DNA of 34,199 bases from assembly GCA_028706745.1 (NCBI GenBank), contig JAQTVM010000016.1, positions 1 to 34,199 on the forward strand, written 5' to 3'. The notes beneath the pieces are model-generated. The model made no database searches and had not been told where the DNA came from. It worked only from the letters and a program-made list of their open reading frames with translations. The position numbers and the translations under genes were made by a program. Source of the stretch: Candidatus Nanoarchaeia archaeon. GTDB lineage: Archaea; Nanobdellota; Nanobdellia; SCGC-AAA011-G17; GW2011-AR17. Each line of letters begins with the position of its first letter. The stretch's first letter is position 1. Below are positions 20,768-29,225 of this stretch, piece after piece.

Positions 20768-21751
20768 ATGGCAGGAAGCAACCAAATGCACCACCCGCAC
20801 AGGGGGGGCATGCAATTCTGGCCCAGGAGAAGGGCTGCAAGAGCTTTGGCTAAAGTGAGAAACTGGGCTCAGCACAAGGATGTCAAGCCCGAGGGATTCA
20901 TTGCATACAAGGCAGGGATGACTCACGCATTTGTCATGGACAAGAACGCAAATTCGCCTACAAAGGGAATGGAAGTTTCAAGGGCAGTCACAATCATTGA
21001 ATGCCCGCCTATGAAAGTGTCAGGAATAAGATTCTACAAGAATTCAAATGACGGATTAAAGCTTGTTGGCGAGGTATTCTCCTCAAAGGTTGACAAGGAA
21101 TTAAAAAGAAAAACAGGCATTGGAAAGAACACAGAAGCGCCAAAGGAATTTGACGACGTAAGGCTTGTCGTGTACAGCCAGCCGAAGCTTACAGGCATCG
21201 GAAAAAAGACGCCTGATGTTTCAGAAATAGGAATCGGCGGAAGCACGCCTGCTGAAAAGGCAGAGCACGCAAAAACACTTCTTGACAAGGAAATAAAAAT
21301 ATCAGAAATATTCAAGGAAGGGCAGTTGATAGATGTCCACGGAGTTTCAAAAGGAAAGGGATTTCAGGGAACAGTAAAGAGATATGGAGTAAAGAGAAGG
21401 CAGGCAAAATCAGAGAAGACAATCAGGGGAATCGGAACACTTGGCTCATGGCATCCCAACAGGGTTCTTCACACAGTTGCGCAGCCCGGCAAGATGGGAT
21501 TTCACCAGAGGACAGAATACAACAAATTAATTTACAAGATAAGCTCAAAGCCCGAGGAAATAAATCAGGACGGCGGAATAACGCATTTCGGAAATGTGAA
21601 AAGCGATTATGTTTTAATCAAGGGCTCTGTTGTCGGCGTTAAGAAAAGGGCAGTACTGCTCAGCCAGCCGATGAGGCAGAAGGCAAAGTTCAAGCAGGTG
21701 CAGCCTGAACTGACATACATAAGCACAGCGTCCAAGCAGGGGTTAAGATAA
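20768..21751 (+). CDS. rpl3: Ribosomal protein uL3
   Basis: A 327-residue large-subunit protein, first gene of the operon. The archaeal N-terminus is clear (HPHRGGMQFWPRRRAARALAK), and the central VHGVSKGKGFQGTVKRYGVKRRQ loop reaches the peptidyl-transferase region. The C-terminal half (GTLGSWHPNRVLHTVAQPGKMGFHQRTEYN) is intact. Length is normal for archaea. One base separates its stop from the uL4 start. Confidence 0.98.
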   Translation: MAGSNQMHHPHRGGMQFWPRRRAARALAKVRNWAQHKDVKPEGFIAYKAGMTHAFVMDKNANSPTKGMEVSRAVTIIECPPMKVSGIRFYKNSNDGLKLVGEVFSSKVDKELKRKTGIGKNTEAPKEFDDVRLVVYSQPKLTGIGKKTPDVSEIGIGGSTPAEKAEHAKTLLDKEIKISEIFKEGQLIDVHGVSKGKGFQGTVKRYGVKRRQAKSEKTIRGIGTLGSWHPNRVLHTVAQPGKMGFHQRTEYNKLIYKISSKPEEINQDGGITHFGNVKSDYVLIKGSVVGVKKRAVLLSQPMRQKAKFKQVQPELTYISTASKQGLR

Positions 21752-21752
21752 A

Positions 21753-22553
21753 ATGAAAGCTGAATTACTCTCACTTGAAGGAAAAAAGGAAAAGGAAATC
21801 ACGCTTCCTGAGCAGTTTGAAGAGGAATTCAGGCCCGATGTAATAAAGAGGGCTGTTATTGCAATACAGGCAAACAAGAGGCAGAAGTACGGTGTCACTG
21901 AAACAGCAGGCAAGAGATATTCTTCAAGGCTTTCAAGAAGGAGAAGGCAGTACAGGGGCAGCTACGGAAAAGGAATTTCAAGAATCCAGAGAAAAATCAT
22001 GTCCAGAAGGGGCGCTCACATCAATATGGTAGGGGCATTTGTTCCGGGAGCAAGAGGCGGAAGAACAGCTCATCCTCCAATCGCTGCAAAGGAATGGGGG
22101 CAGAAGATAAATGACACAGAGAGAAGGCTTGCAATCAGGTCTGCAATAGCGGCAACAGCAAGCAAGGAAATAGTGGCTGCAAGGGCTTCTTTCTCAAATG
22201 TTCCGTTAATAATCGCAGAGGGAATTGAATCAATTGCAAAGACAAAGGATGTCGAGGCATTGATGCTCAAGCTTGGAATGGAAAAAGAGCTTGAAAGAAT
22301 CAAGGAATCAAAGGTAAGGGCAGGCAGAGGAAAGACAAGAGGCAGAAGGCACAAGAACAAATCCAGCGTGCTGTTTGTTGTTTCAGGAAAGTGCGCGCTT
22401 CAGAAGTCTGCAAAGAACCTGCACGGCGTTGATGTTTCAGATGTAAAATCATTAAATGCAGAGCTTTTGGCTCCGGGCGCAGTCGCAGGAAGGCTTACTG
22501 TGTGGAGCTCAAAGGCAGTTGAAAAAATGGAAAAGGAGAAGTTGTTCAGATGA
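21753..22553 (+). CDS. rpl4: Ribosomal protein uL4
   Basis: A 266-residue exit-tunnel protein. The basic extended loop (KRYSSRLSRRRRQYRGSYGKG...SRRGAHINMVGAFVPGARGG) and the C-terminal archaeal/eukaryotic extension are present (RAGRGKTRGRRHKNKSSVLF). Its stop overlaps the uL23 start by four bases (ATGA). Confidence 0.97.
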   Translation: MKAELLSLEGKKEKEITLPEQFEEEFRPDVIKRAVIAIQANKRQKYGVTETAGKRYSSRLSRRRRQYRGSYGKGISRIQRKIMSRRGAHINMVGAFVPGARGGRTAHPPIAAKEWGQKINDTERRLAIRSAIAATASKEIVAARASFSNVPLIIAEGIESIAKTKDVEALMLKLGMEKELERIKESKVRAGRGKTRGRRHKNKSSVLFVVSGKCALQKSAKNLHGVDVSDVKSLNAELLAPGAVAGRLTVWSSKAVEKMEKEKLFR

Positions 22554-22813
22554 CAAGCCTGCATTCAGTAATAAAATTCCCGCTGACAACTGAAAAGTCA
22601 GTAAGGGTAATGGAAGCTGAGAACAAGCTGATATTCATAGTTGACAGGCAGGCTTCAAAGCACGAAATAAAAAAGGCTGTTGAAGAGATGTTCAAGGTAA
22701 AGGTTGTAAAGGTAAACACAACAATCCTGCCGTCAGGCGAAAAAAAGGCTTATGTTGCGCTGGCTGCCGAAACTCCGGCAATAGATGTTGCGACAAAGCT
22801 GGGATTGATATAA
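22550..22813 (+). CDS. rpl23: Ribosomal protein uL23
   Basis: An 87-residue protein that binds near the tunnel exit and serves as docking site for SRP and the translocon. IKFPLTTEKSVRVMEAENKLIFIVDRQASKHEIKKAVE is the family signature. Length is normal. It starts within the uL4 stop and is followed by a short aggtaaataaaa spacer before uL2. Confidence 0.97.
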   Translation: MTSLHSVIKFPLTTEKSVRVMEAENKLIFIVDRQASKHEIKKAVEEMFKVKVVKVNTTILPSGEKKAYVALAAETPAIDVATKLGLI

Positions 22814-22824
22814 GGTAAATAAAA

Positions 22825-23550
22825 ATGGGAAAGCGACTACTGCAGCAAAGGATGGGGAAAGGCTCTCTTACTTACAGGAGCCCAAGCCACAGGTATGTCG
22901 GCACATTAAAGCACAGGAATTATGATGACTCGGAAAAAACAGGCATTACAGAAGGAAAGATAGTTGATTTGGTAAACTGCCCCGGGCATTCAGCTCCCTT
23001 GGCAAGAGTTGCATATCCGAAAGAACAGGTTCTTGTTCCGGCGCCTGAACTTGTAAAGGTTGGCGACGAGGTAAAATCCGGCGCAGGCGCGCCCGTAGGC
23101 ATAGGGAATACACTGCCTTTGAAGAACATACCTGAAGGAACACTCATATATAATATTGAACTGCAGCCGGGCGACGGCGGAAAGCTGGCAAGAACAGCAG
23201 GCTCTTTTGCAAGGGTTGTCACAAAGATTGGAAACAAGGTTGTAATAGAACTGCCTTCAAGAAAGCAGAAAGCATTTCTTGCAGACTGCAGGGCGACAAT
23301 CGGAGTTATTGCAGGCGCAGGCGCAAAGGAAAAGCCGTTCATGAAGGCAGGAAAGAGATGGCACGCAAAGAAAGCAAGGGGCAGAATGTACCCGAGAACA
23401 AGCGGAGTTGCCATGAACGCAGTTGACCATCCGTTTGGATGCGGAAGGGGAAGGCATGTAGGAAGGCCGAAGACTGTCTCAAGAAACGCTCCTGTCGGAA
23501 GAAAGGTAGGTTTAATAAGCTCGAGAAGGACAGGAAGGAAGAGGAAGTAA
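22825..23550 (+). CDS. rpl2: Ribosomal protein uL2
   Basis: A 241-residue protein of the peptidyl-transferase region. HRNYDDSEKTGITEGKIVDLVNCPGHSAPLARV at the start, the SH3-like domain, and the C-terminal GVAMNAVDHPFGCGRGRH segment holding the conserved His are all present. After its stop comes a 60-base spacer holding a short start-to-stop element before uS19, while most junctions in this operon overlap or are a few bases long. Confidence 0.98.
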   Translation: MGKRLLQQRMGKGSLTYRSPSHRYVGTLKHRNYDDSEKTGITEGKIVDLVNCPGHSAPLARVAYPKEQVLVPAPELVKVGDEVKSGAGAPVGIGNTLPLKNIPEGTLIYNIELQPGDGGKLARTAGSFARVVTKIGNKVVIELPSRKQKAFLADCRATIGVIAGAGAKEKPFMKAGKRWHAKKARGRMYPRTSGVAMNAVDHPFGCGRGRHVGRPKTVSRNAPVGRKVGLISSRRTGRKRK

Positions 23551-23554
23551 TCAA

Positions 23555-23608
23555 ATGGTTACCGAGACGAAGGCGAAGGGAACCCTCGAAGGGAACGGAG
23601 TGAACTGA
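23555..23608 (+). other. Mini-ORF repeat element A, before uS19
   Basis: It starts ATGGTT, encodes MVTETKAKGTLEGNGVN and stops at TGA, followed by GA and then the uS19 ATG (TGAGAATG). Two other elements with the same beginning (ATGGT, Met-Val-x-Glu) and the same ending occupy the spacers before L32e and L18. It also holds ggagtga, which can act as ribosome binding site for uS19. Whether it is translated or only a repeat is unknown. Confidence 0.6.
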
Positions 23609-23610
23609 GA

Positions 23611-24009
23611 ATGGCAAAGAAAGAATTCACATACAGGGGAAAGACATTGGAAGAGCTTAAGACTTTAAGCATACAGGATTTTGCAAAGCTTCTGCCTTCA
23701 AGGCAAAGAAGGAGCCTGATTAGGGGCTTTAATGACGCTGAAAAGAAACTTCTTGCAAAGATAAAGAAATACAAGGCAGGAAAAACAAAGAAGCCTGTAA
23801 AGACACACTGCAGGGACATGGTAATACTTCCTGACATGGTCGGTTTGACAATTCACATTCACAAGGGAAAGGAATTTGCTCCGGTTTTAATCGAGCCTGA
23901 CATGCTCGGGCATGTGCTGGGCGAATTCACAATGAACAGGCAAAGGGTTGCGCACTCAGCTCCGGGTATTGGAGCTACAAGGTCAAGCGCCTCTGCATCG
24001 GTGAAGTAA
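23611..24009 (+). CDS. rps19: Ribosomal protein uS19
   Basis: A 132-residue small-subunit head protein. EFTYRGKTLEELKTLSIQDFAKLLPSRQRRSL is the archaeal N-terminal part, KPVKTHCRDMVILPDMVGLTIHIHKGKEFAPV the conserved core, and LGEFTMNRQRVAHSAPGIGATRSSA the tail. The start is the ATG right behind mini-ORF element A. Confidence 0.97.
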   Translation: MAKKEFTYRGKTLEELKTLSIQDFAKLLPSRQRRSLIRGFNDAEKKLLAKIKKYKAGKTKKPVKTHCRDMVILPDMVGLTIHIHKGKEFAPVLIEPDMLGHVLGEFTMNRQRVAHSAPGIGATRSSASASVK

Positions 24010-24011
24010 AT

Positions 24012-24578
24012 ATGGCTGAAAAATTAATGGCAACTGCAAAAGGAATGTCGCTTCCTATCTCAAGGAAGCAGGCTGTTGAGGTATGCAGGTTTATCAACAG
24101 AAGGGACATTGAGACAGCAAGAAGAAGGCTCAAGAGGGTTCTTGTGTTTAAGATGGCTGTTCCCTCAACAAAGTTCAAGAGAGACATTCCGCACAGGGCA
24201 GGCTCAGTAGGACCCGGAAGATTCCCGATAAAAGCTGCCGAGATGATACTCGGAGTATTGGAGTCTGCTGTTTCAAACGCAGAAAACAAGGGAATGAAAG
24301 CTTCATCATTGGTTGTTGCGAAAGCATCTGCCTGCAAGGGGCCCACTGCGTGGAGATACGGAAGGCAGTCAAGAAGGCACGCAAAGAGAACTCATGTTGA
24401 GATTGTTGTTGAAGAAGGCGAAGCTAAGAAGAAGGAAGTTAAGCCGAAAGCAGCGGCAAAGCCTGCTGAGAAAACAAAAGCAGAATCAAAGGAAGTTAAG
24501 GCTGAGCCGAAGGCAAAGCCGGAATCAAAGAAGGCAAATAATGAAGCAATAAAGGCGCCTTCTGAGGAGAAAAAATGA
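24012..24578 (+). CDS. rpl22: Ribosomal protein uL22 with K/E/A-rich tail
   Basis: A 188-residue protein lining the exit tunnel. The core (AKGMSLPISRKQAVEVCRFI to RRHAKRTHVEIVVEE) covers about 135 residues. The last 50 or so residues are low-complexity Lys/Glu/Ala/Pro sequence (KEVKPKAAAKPAEKTKAESK and onward), not part of the usual family and presumably disordered. The stop overlaps the uS3 start (ATGA). Confidence 0.96.
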   Translation: MAEKLMATAKGMSLPISRKQAVEVCRFINRRDIETARRRLKRVLVFKMAVPSTKFKRDIPHRAGSVGPGRFPIKAAEMILGVLESAVSNAENKGMKASSLVVAKASACKGPTAWRYGRQSRRHAKRTHVEIVVEEGEAKKKEVKPKAAAKPAEKTKAESKEVKAEPKAKPESKKANNEAIKAPSEEKK

Positions 24579-25387
24579 TTGAGAGAAAATTCGTCGCAGA
24601 AAAGATGAAAGAGCTTGAGGTAGAGGAATACATTGCAAGGGAAATAGGAAAAGACAAGTACAGCTATCTGCAGATAAAGAGAACGCCTCTCGGAGAGAAA
24701 ATCACAATCTACACTTCAAAGCCGGGATTTATTGTAGGCAAGAAGGGAGAAACAATCAAGAAGATGACTTATGTTTTGAAGAACAAGTTCAAGATGGAAA
24801 ACCCGCAGGTTGAAGTTGCCGAGTTTGACAATCCTGATTTGGATGCAAAATCAGTCGCTGACTATGTTGCAGGCTCATTGGAAAGGTTTGGCGCAAACAG
24901 GTTCAAGTCAATCGGATACAGGTGCCTGCAGAGAATAATGGATTCAGGCGCAATGGGCGCTGAAATAGTAATCAGCGGAAGGGGAGTTCCAAGCAGCAGG
25001 GCAAAATCATGGAGATTTTACGCAGGATATTTGAAAAAGTCAGGAGACATAGCTGTTTCACACGTCCTGAAGGCAATCACTTCGGCAAACTTGAAATCAG
25101 GAAGCGTTGGAATAAAGGTAAGCATAATGCCAAAGGATTTGCAACTGCCTGACAGGATTATATTCACAACAGCTGCTGAAAAAACAGAGGAGAAAAAGGA
25201 AGAAGCTCCAAAGGAAGAGAAAGCAGAAGAAGCAAAAGCAGAGGAAGCTGTTGAAACATTGAAGGAAGAGGCAAAGAAGGAAAAGAAGAGCAAGCCTAAA
25301 AAGAAGGAAGGCGAAAAAAAGCATAAGGCTGAGAAGAAAGAAAAGCCCAAGAAAGAAGAAGAAAAGGCAGAAGAGAAAAAGGAATAA
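24575..25387 (+). CDS. rps3: Ribosomal protein uS3 with long K/E-rich tail
   Basis: A 270-residue protein at the mRNA entry. The KH domain has its GxxG loop (PGFIVGKKGETIKKM), and the C-terminal domain (YAGYLKKSGDIAVSHVLKAI) is normal. From about residue 200 on, 70 residues of almost pure Lys/Glu/Ala repeats follow (KTEEKKEEAPKEEKAEEAKA and onward). The previous gene, uL22, ends in the same kind of tail. Confidence 0.97.
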   Translation: MIERKFVAEKMKELEVEEYIAREIGKDKYSYLQIKRTPLGEKITIYTSKPGFIVGKKGETIKKMTYVLKNKFKMENPQVEVAEFDNPDLDAKSVADYVAGSLERFGANRFKSIGYRCLQRIMDSGAMGAEIVISGRGVPSSRAKSWRFYAGYLKKSGDIAVSHVLKAITSANLKSGSVGIKVSIMPKDLQLPDRIIFTTAAEKTEEKKEEAPKEEKAEEAKAEEAVETLKEEAKKEKKSKPKKKEGEKKHKAEKKEKPKKEEEKAEEKKE

Positions 25388-25388
25388 A

Positions 25389-25667
25389 ATGACCAAAAAA
25401 GCCAAAGCTATCAGGGGAATGAGGAAGGAGCAGATGCTTGAGAAGATAGTTGAGCTGAAAAAAGAGCTCCTGAAGATGAATTCCCAGATTGCGGTTGGAA
25501 CAACTCCTGAAAGCCCCGGAAGGGTAAAGCAGATAAAGAAGGAGATAGCCAGAATACTCACGATTATGAGCGAGCCTGTGCAGAAAAAAGAATCTGCAAA
25601 GGCTGCGTCAGTTCCGAAAGGGGCTGCCGTGAAAGAAAAGCACACGGAGGCTGGAAAAACTAAATGA
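25389..25667 (+). CDS. rpl29: Ribosomal protein uL29
   Basis: A 92-residue helical hairpin protein near the tunnel exit: IRGMRKEQMLEKIVELKKELLKMNSQIAVGTTPESPGRVKQIKKEIARILTIM. About 25 extra residues rich in Lys and Ala follow the core. One base separates it from uS3, and it overlaps the SUI1 gene by 4 bases. Confidence 0.93.
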   Translation: MTKKAKAIRGMRKEQMLEKIVELKKELLKMNSQIAVGTTPESPGRVKQIKKEIARILTIMSEPVQKKESAKAASVPKGAAVKEKHTEAGKTK

Positions 25668-25975
25668 GCGAAGTCTGCTCAAAGTGCGGGTTGCCCAAAG
25701 ATCTTTGCGTTTGTGAGACAATCGCCAAGGAAGAGCAGAAGATAGAAGTCAGGCTTATCAAGAAAAAGTTTGGCAAGCTCTCAACCCTTGTCGAGGGAAT
25801 AAACGACAAGAACATCAACATGAAAGACCTCCTGAAGGAGCTCAAGTCCAAGCTCGCATGCGGCGGGACAATGAAGGGCGGAGTGATAGAGCTTCAGGGG
25901 AACCACCTCGTAAAAGTAAGGAAAAGCCTGGTGGAGTTCGGGTTTCCTCCGTCGACAATCAAGGTGCAGGGTTGA
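25664..25975 (+). CDS. Translation initiation factor aIF1 (SUI1)
   Basis: A 103-residue factor that controls start-codon selection on the small subunit. The N-terminal archaeal Cys cluster (CSKCGLPKDLCVC) is followed by the SUI1 fold: EVRLIKKKFGKLSTLVEGI, KDLLKELKSKLACGGTMKGG and ELQGNHLVKVRKSLVEFGFP. Location between L29 and Rpp29 is the standard archaeal order. Its stop overlaps the next start as TGATG. Confidence 0.96.
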   Translation: MSEVCSKCGLPKDLCVCETIAKEEQKIEVRLIKKKFGKLSTLVEGINDKNINMKDLLKELKSKLACGGTMKGGVIELQGNHLVKVRKSLVEFGFPPSTIKVQG

Positions 25976-26226
25976 TGAACGACATCATCAGGCACGAGCT
26001 CATCGGGCTTGAGATTGAGGTTACCGCCTCAAAAAACCAGAGCCTCGTGGGAATCAAAGGTAAGATTGTGGACGAGACGAAAAACACGCTCAGGGTCAGG
26101 GCAAACAGCCGCGTGCTGACAATCATGAAAAACACGATAATGTTCAAGGCGAATGTCGATGGAAAAAACATCGAGATTGACGGGAACTGCATCATGGGCA
26201 GGCCCGAAGACAGGATAAAAAAATGA
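25975..26226 (+). CDS. RNase P protein subunit Rpp29
   Basis: An 83-residue Rpp29/Rnp1 protein, part of the archaeal RNase P that trims tRNA 5' ends. RHELIGLEIEVTASKNQSLVGIKGKIVDETKNTL and DGNCIMGRPEDRIKK form the Sm-like barrel and its ending. I start it at ATG 25975 (TGATG overlap with aIF1) rather than the longer frame from 25858. Short but normal for archaea. Confidence 0.94.
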   Translation: MNDIIRHELIGLEIEVTASKNQSLVGIKGKIVDETKNTLRVRANSRVLTIMKNTIMFKANVDGKNIEIDGNCIMGRPEDRIKK

Positions 26227-26573
26227 AAAAGGAAAAACAGAAAACAAGGAAACTGGGTATTGAAGTAAAGGAGCCAAAGTCAGTTTGCACTGACAGGCAC
26301 TGCCCGTTCCACGGAGAACTGGGGCTTCACGGAAGGACATTTACAGGAAAGATTGCAACTACTGATTACAACAGGACTGCAAGCATTGTCTGGGAAAGAA
26401 GCGTTTACCTGCCTAAATATGAAAGATATGAGCTTAGGAGAAGCAAGGTAAAAGCCCATAACCCTGACTGCATCGGCGCAAAAGTCGGCGATATGGTCAA
26501 GATAATGGAGTGCAGGCCCATCAGCAAGACAAAAAGCTTCGTCGTAATAGAGAAGCTGGGGAAGGAAGAATAA
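26223..26573 (+). CDS. rps17: Ribosomal protein uS17
   Basis: A 116-residue OB-fold protein. It has the archaeal form with CTDRHCPFHGELGLHGRTFTGKI at the N-terminus, then TASIVWERSVYLPKYERYELRRSKVKAHNPDCIGAKVGD and ECRPISKTKSFVVIE. It starts in the Rpp29 stop (ATGA). Confidence 0.97.
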   Translation: MKKEKQKTRKLGIEVKEPKSVCTDRHCPFHGELGLHGRTFTGKIATTDYNRTASIVWERSVYLPKYERYELRRSKVKAHNPDCIGAKVGDMVKIMECRPISKTKSFVVIEKLGKEE

Positions 26574-26574
26574 A

Positions 26575-26976
26575 ATGAAGGCAGTTCCGGCATATGTTGC
26601 AAGGTCTTTGCCTCTTGGCGCAAGGATTCAAACCTGCGATAACTCAGGAGCAAAAATAATCCAGCTTATCAATGTAAGGACAATCAAGACAACCAGAAGA
26701 AGGGTTCAGTCTGCCGGCGTCGGGGATTTGATAATGGCATCTGTCCTCAAGGGAAAGCCGGAAATGAGAAAGCAGGTTGTGTTCGGAATAATCGTCAGGC
26801 AGAAGAAGGAATACAGAAGGCCGAACGGGCAGAGAGTCAAGTTTGAGGACAATGCCGCAATCGTGCTCAAGGATGACAAGGGAAACCCTAAAGGTACAAT
26901 GTTCAAGGGACCAATTGCCAAGGAAGTTGCCGACAGATGGCCGCTGGTGGCAAAGGTTGCGAGCGTGGTGTTATAA
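26575..26976 (+). CDS. rpl14: Ribosomal protein uL14
   Basis: A 133-residue protein at the subunit interface. The family signature is clear: ARIQTCDNSGAKIIQLINV, then GDLIMASVLKGKPEMRKQVVFGIIVRQKKEYRR and DNAAIVLKDDKGNPKGTMFKGPIAKEVADRWP. Length is normal. One base separates it from both neighbours. Confidence 0.98.
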   Translation: MKAVPAYVARSLPLGARIQTCDNSGAKIIQLINVRTIKTTRRRVQSAGVGDLIMASVLKGKPEMRKQVVFGIIVRQKKEYRRPNGQRVKFEDNAAIVLKDDKGNPKGTMFKGPIAKEVADRWPLVAKVASVVL

Positions 26977-26977
26977 A

Positions 26978-27364
26978 ATGATGGAAAAATGGAGCAGTAA
27001 CTGGAAGGCAAGCAAGAGGCCGAGAAAGCAGAGAAATTATGCTTACAAGGCGCCTTTGCATGTAAAGCAGAAATTTGTTTCAGCCCACCTGTCTAAAGAG
27101 CTCAGGAAAAAGCACGGAAAGAGGAGCATAGGAATAAGGAAGGGCGACAAGGTAAAGATAATGAGAGGGCAGTTCAAGGGAAAGACAGGGGCTGTCTCGC
27201 TGGTTAATGTCAAGCAGTCAAAGGTTGCTGTTGAAGGAATTGACAACATAAGAAAGGACGGAACAAAGACTCCTTACATGTTTGTGCCTTCAAACCTGAT
27301 GATTACAGAGATTATGATTGAAGACAAGCAGAGAAAAGCAATGCTGGAAAGGAAGGGAAAGTAA
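26978..27364 (+). CDS. rpl24: Ribosomal protein uL24
   Basis: A 128-residue protein with a KOW motif (RKGDKVKIMRGQFKGKTGAV) and the archaeal N-terminal extension (HVKQKFVSAHLSKELRKKHGKRSIGIRKGD). I chose ATG 26978, one base after the uL14 stop, which gives normal length; a longer frame from 26843 would overlap uL14 heavily. Confidence 0.96.
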   Translation: MMEKWSSNWKASKRPRKQRNYAYKAPLHVKQKFVSAHLSKELRKKHGKRSIGIRKGDKVKIMRGQFKGKTGAVSLVNVKQSKVAVEGIDNIRKDGTKTPYMFVPSNLMITEIMIEDKQRKAMLERKGK

Positions 27365-27365
27365 T

Positions 27366-28067
27366 ATGGCTAAAAGACACTTGAAAAGAATGAACGCGCC
27401 AAAAACATGGCCGATTGCAAGAAAGGGAATTAAGTGGATAGTAAGGCCGCAGGGCGGACACACTCTCCAGCACAGCATGCCTCTCGCAATAATGCTGAGA
27501 GAAATGCTAAAGCTTGCAAGAACAGGAAAAGAGTCAAGAACAATACTTAACCAGAAGCTTGTTAATGTTAACGGCAAGCCGAGAAAAGACCCTAAATACG
27601 GAGTGGGATTGATGGATGTCATTGAAGTTCCTTCATTGAAAATCAGGTTCAGGGTTCTGCTTACCAAGCAGGGAAAGCTGGCAGTACACGCTATTGACGA
27701 GAAAGAAGCAGCCCTTATCCCAAGAAAAATAACCGGAAAAAGGCTTTTGAAGGGAAAGAAGATGCAGTTCTCGTTTTCAGACGGATATTCATTTGTGTCA
27801 GATTCAAAGGATTACAAGGTAGGGGACACTATTGTATTTGAAGGAGAAAAGGCAAAGGAGCACCTTAAGTTTGAAAAGGGGGCGCTTGTTTACCTTGTGT
27901 CCGGAAAGCAGATTGCAATGCACGGAAAGGTTGAGGGAATAAAATCATTTGCAGGCGCGCAGCCTGACAATTTAATACTGAACATTGGCGGAAAGTCATA
28001 TGAAACAAGAAAGGAGTATGCAATGGTAATAGGCAAGGAAAAGCCTGTTGTGTCATTGATTGAATAA
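27366..28067 (+). CDS. rps4e: Ribosomal protein eS4
   Basis: A 233-residue protein found in archaea and eukaryotes but not bacteria. KRHLKRMNAPKTWPIARKG at the start, then an S4-like domain (PLAIMLREMLKLARTGKESRTILNQKLVNVNGK), a central domain and a KOW-type C-terminus. I start it at ATG 27366, one base after the uL24 stop; the longer frame from 27318 is not needed. Confidence 0.97.
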   Translation: MAKRHLKRMNAPKTWPIARKGIKWIVRPQGGHTLQHSMPLAIMLREMLKLARTGKESRTILNQKLVNVNGKPRKDPKYGVGLMDVIEVPSLKIRFRVLLTKQGKLAVHAIDEKEAALIPRKITGKRLLKGKKMQFSFSDGYSFVSDSKDYKVGDTIVFEGEKAKEHLKFEKGALVYLVSGKQIAMHGKVEGIKSFAGAQPDNLILNIGGKSYETRKEYAMVIGKEKPVVSLIE

Positions 28068-28071
28068 AAAA

Positions 28072-28587
28072 ATGAATCCGATGAAAGAAATAAAAGTTGA
28101 AAAGATAACTTTGAATATTGGAACCGGAAAGCCCGGGCCCCAGCTTGAAAAAGCTGTAAAGCTGCTCGAGCTTATTGCCGAAAGAAAGCCTGTTGAGGCA
28201 AAAACACAAAAGAGAATCCCTACATGGGCTCTTAGACCGGGCCTGTCAATAGGTACAATGGTGACTTTAAGGGGCAAGCAAGCGGAAGAGCTTCTTAAGA
28301 GGCTGTTCCAGGCAATTGACAACAAGATGCATTCATACAAGATTGGCAAGGACGGAAACTTTGCATTTGGAATCAAGGAATATATTGACATTCCTGGAAT
28401 AAAATATAACATGGACATAGGAATGATGGGGCTTGAAGTGGCTGTTACATTGAAAAGGGCGGGATTCAGGTTAAAGAAAAGAAAGATAATGCCCCGGAAG
28501 CTGCCTGACAGGCACAAGATTCATAAGGACGAGACAAAATTATTTTTACAGCAGAAATACGGAATAAAATTTGACGAGGAGAAGTAA
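28072..28587 (+). CDS. rpl5: Ribosomal protein uL5
   Basis: A 171-residue 5S rRNA-binding protein: [45 protein letters not shown] and [22 protein letters not shown]. Starting at ATG 28072, four bases after the eS4 stop, gives a normal archaeal N-terminus. Confidence 0.97.
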   Translation: MNPMKEIKVEKITLNIGTGKPGPQLEKAVKLLELIAERKPVEAKTQKRIPTWALRPGLSIGTMVTLRGKQAEELLKRLFQAIDNKMHSYKIGKDGNFAFGIKEYIDIPGIKYNMDIGMMGLEVAVTLKRAGFRLKKRKIMPRKLPDRHKIHKDETKLFLQQKYGIKFDEEK

Positions 28588-28592
28588 AACAA

Positions 28593-28823
28593 ATGACAGC
28601 GGGAACCCACACAAAAATGCTTAAGCAGCTTTCAGCAAAGCCTGCGCAGCTTAAAAAATATGAAAAATTCAATGTTCCTAAAAAAAGGACAACAGGAGTA
28701 AACCTCAGGCCGTGCAAGATTTGCGGCAGAATAGGCGGGCACATACAGGCATACGGCCTTCATTTGTGCAGGCAGTGCTTCAGGGAAAAGGCAAAAACAC
28801 TGGGGTTCAAGAAATACAGGTAG
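28593..28823 (+). CDS. rps14: Ribosomal protein uS14 (zinc form)
   Basis: A 76-residue protein with the four zinc ligands of the C+ form ([25 protein letters not shown]) and the [14 protein letters not shown] ending. Archaeal versions are often near 50-55 residues. This one carries roughly 25 more at the N-terminus ([20 protein letters not shown]). An internal ATG at 28617 would shorten it; no ribosome binding site settles the choice. Confidence 0.93.
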   Translation: MTAGTHTKMLKQLSAKPAQLKKYEKFNVPKKRTTGVNLRPCKICGRIGGHIQAYGLHLCRQCFREKAKTLGFKKYR

Positions 28824-28832
28824 GTACACAAA

Positions 28833-29225
28833 ATGAGCATGAACGACACACTCGCAACGGCAATGTCAAACATATTGAATGCCGAGAAAACAGCAAAGCC
28901 ATTCTGCTTTGCAACACCAATATCAAAGATGCTGACAAAGGCGCTTGACATTATGCAGGAGAAAGGATACATTGCAGGATATGAAGTCGCTGACAAGGGC
29001 AGGGGCGGAAAATACAAGATTAACCTTAACGGCTCAATAAACAAGTGCGGCGTTATAAAACCGCGCTTTTCAGTGACAAAAGATGAGTTTGAGAAGTTTG
29101 AGAAAAGATACATGCCTGCAAAGGACTTTGGGTTCATACTCATATCAACTACAAAAGGGCTCATGACTCTTGAAGACGCAAGGGAGAAAGGGCTTGGAGG
29201 AAGGCTGATTGCCTTTGTATACTGA
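28833..29225 (+). CDS. rps8: Ribosomal protein uS8
   Basis: A 130-residue central-domain 16S-binding protein: MNDTLATAMSNILNAEKTAK, the core GRGGKYKINLNGSINKCGVIKPRFSV and the C-terminal STTKGLMTLEDAREKGLGGRLIAFVY with the conserved GGxLIAFVY ending. The stop overlaps the uL6 start (TGATG). Confidence 0.97.
   Translation: MSMNDTLATAMSNILNAEKTAKPFCFATPISKMLTKALDIMQEKGYIAGYEVADKGRGGKYKINLNGSINKCGVIKPRFSVTKDEFEKFEKRYMPAKDFGFILISTTKGLMTLEDAREKGLGGRLIAFVY

Noticed and set aside
25097-25645. Phe/Leu-rich antisense frame resembling a membrane protein
   Set aside because: It is the complement of the Lys/Glu repeats in the uS3 tail; such purine-rich repeats always give hydrophobic-looking antisense frames.
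25664-26226. Different base composition of the aIF1/Rpp29 pair
   Set aside because: At first sight these genes looked richer in G+C, but hand counts of several lines gave about 47-55 percent, similar to 57-58 percent in neighbouring uS17 and uL14 lines.
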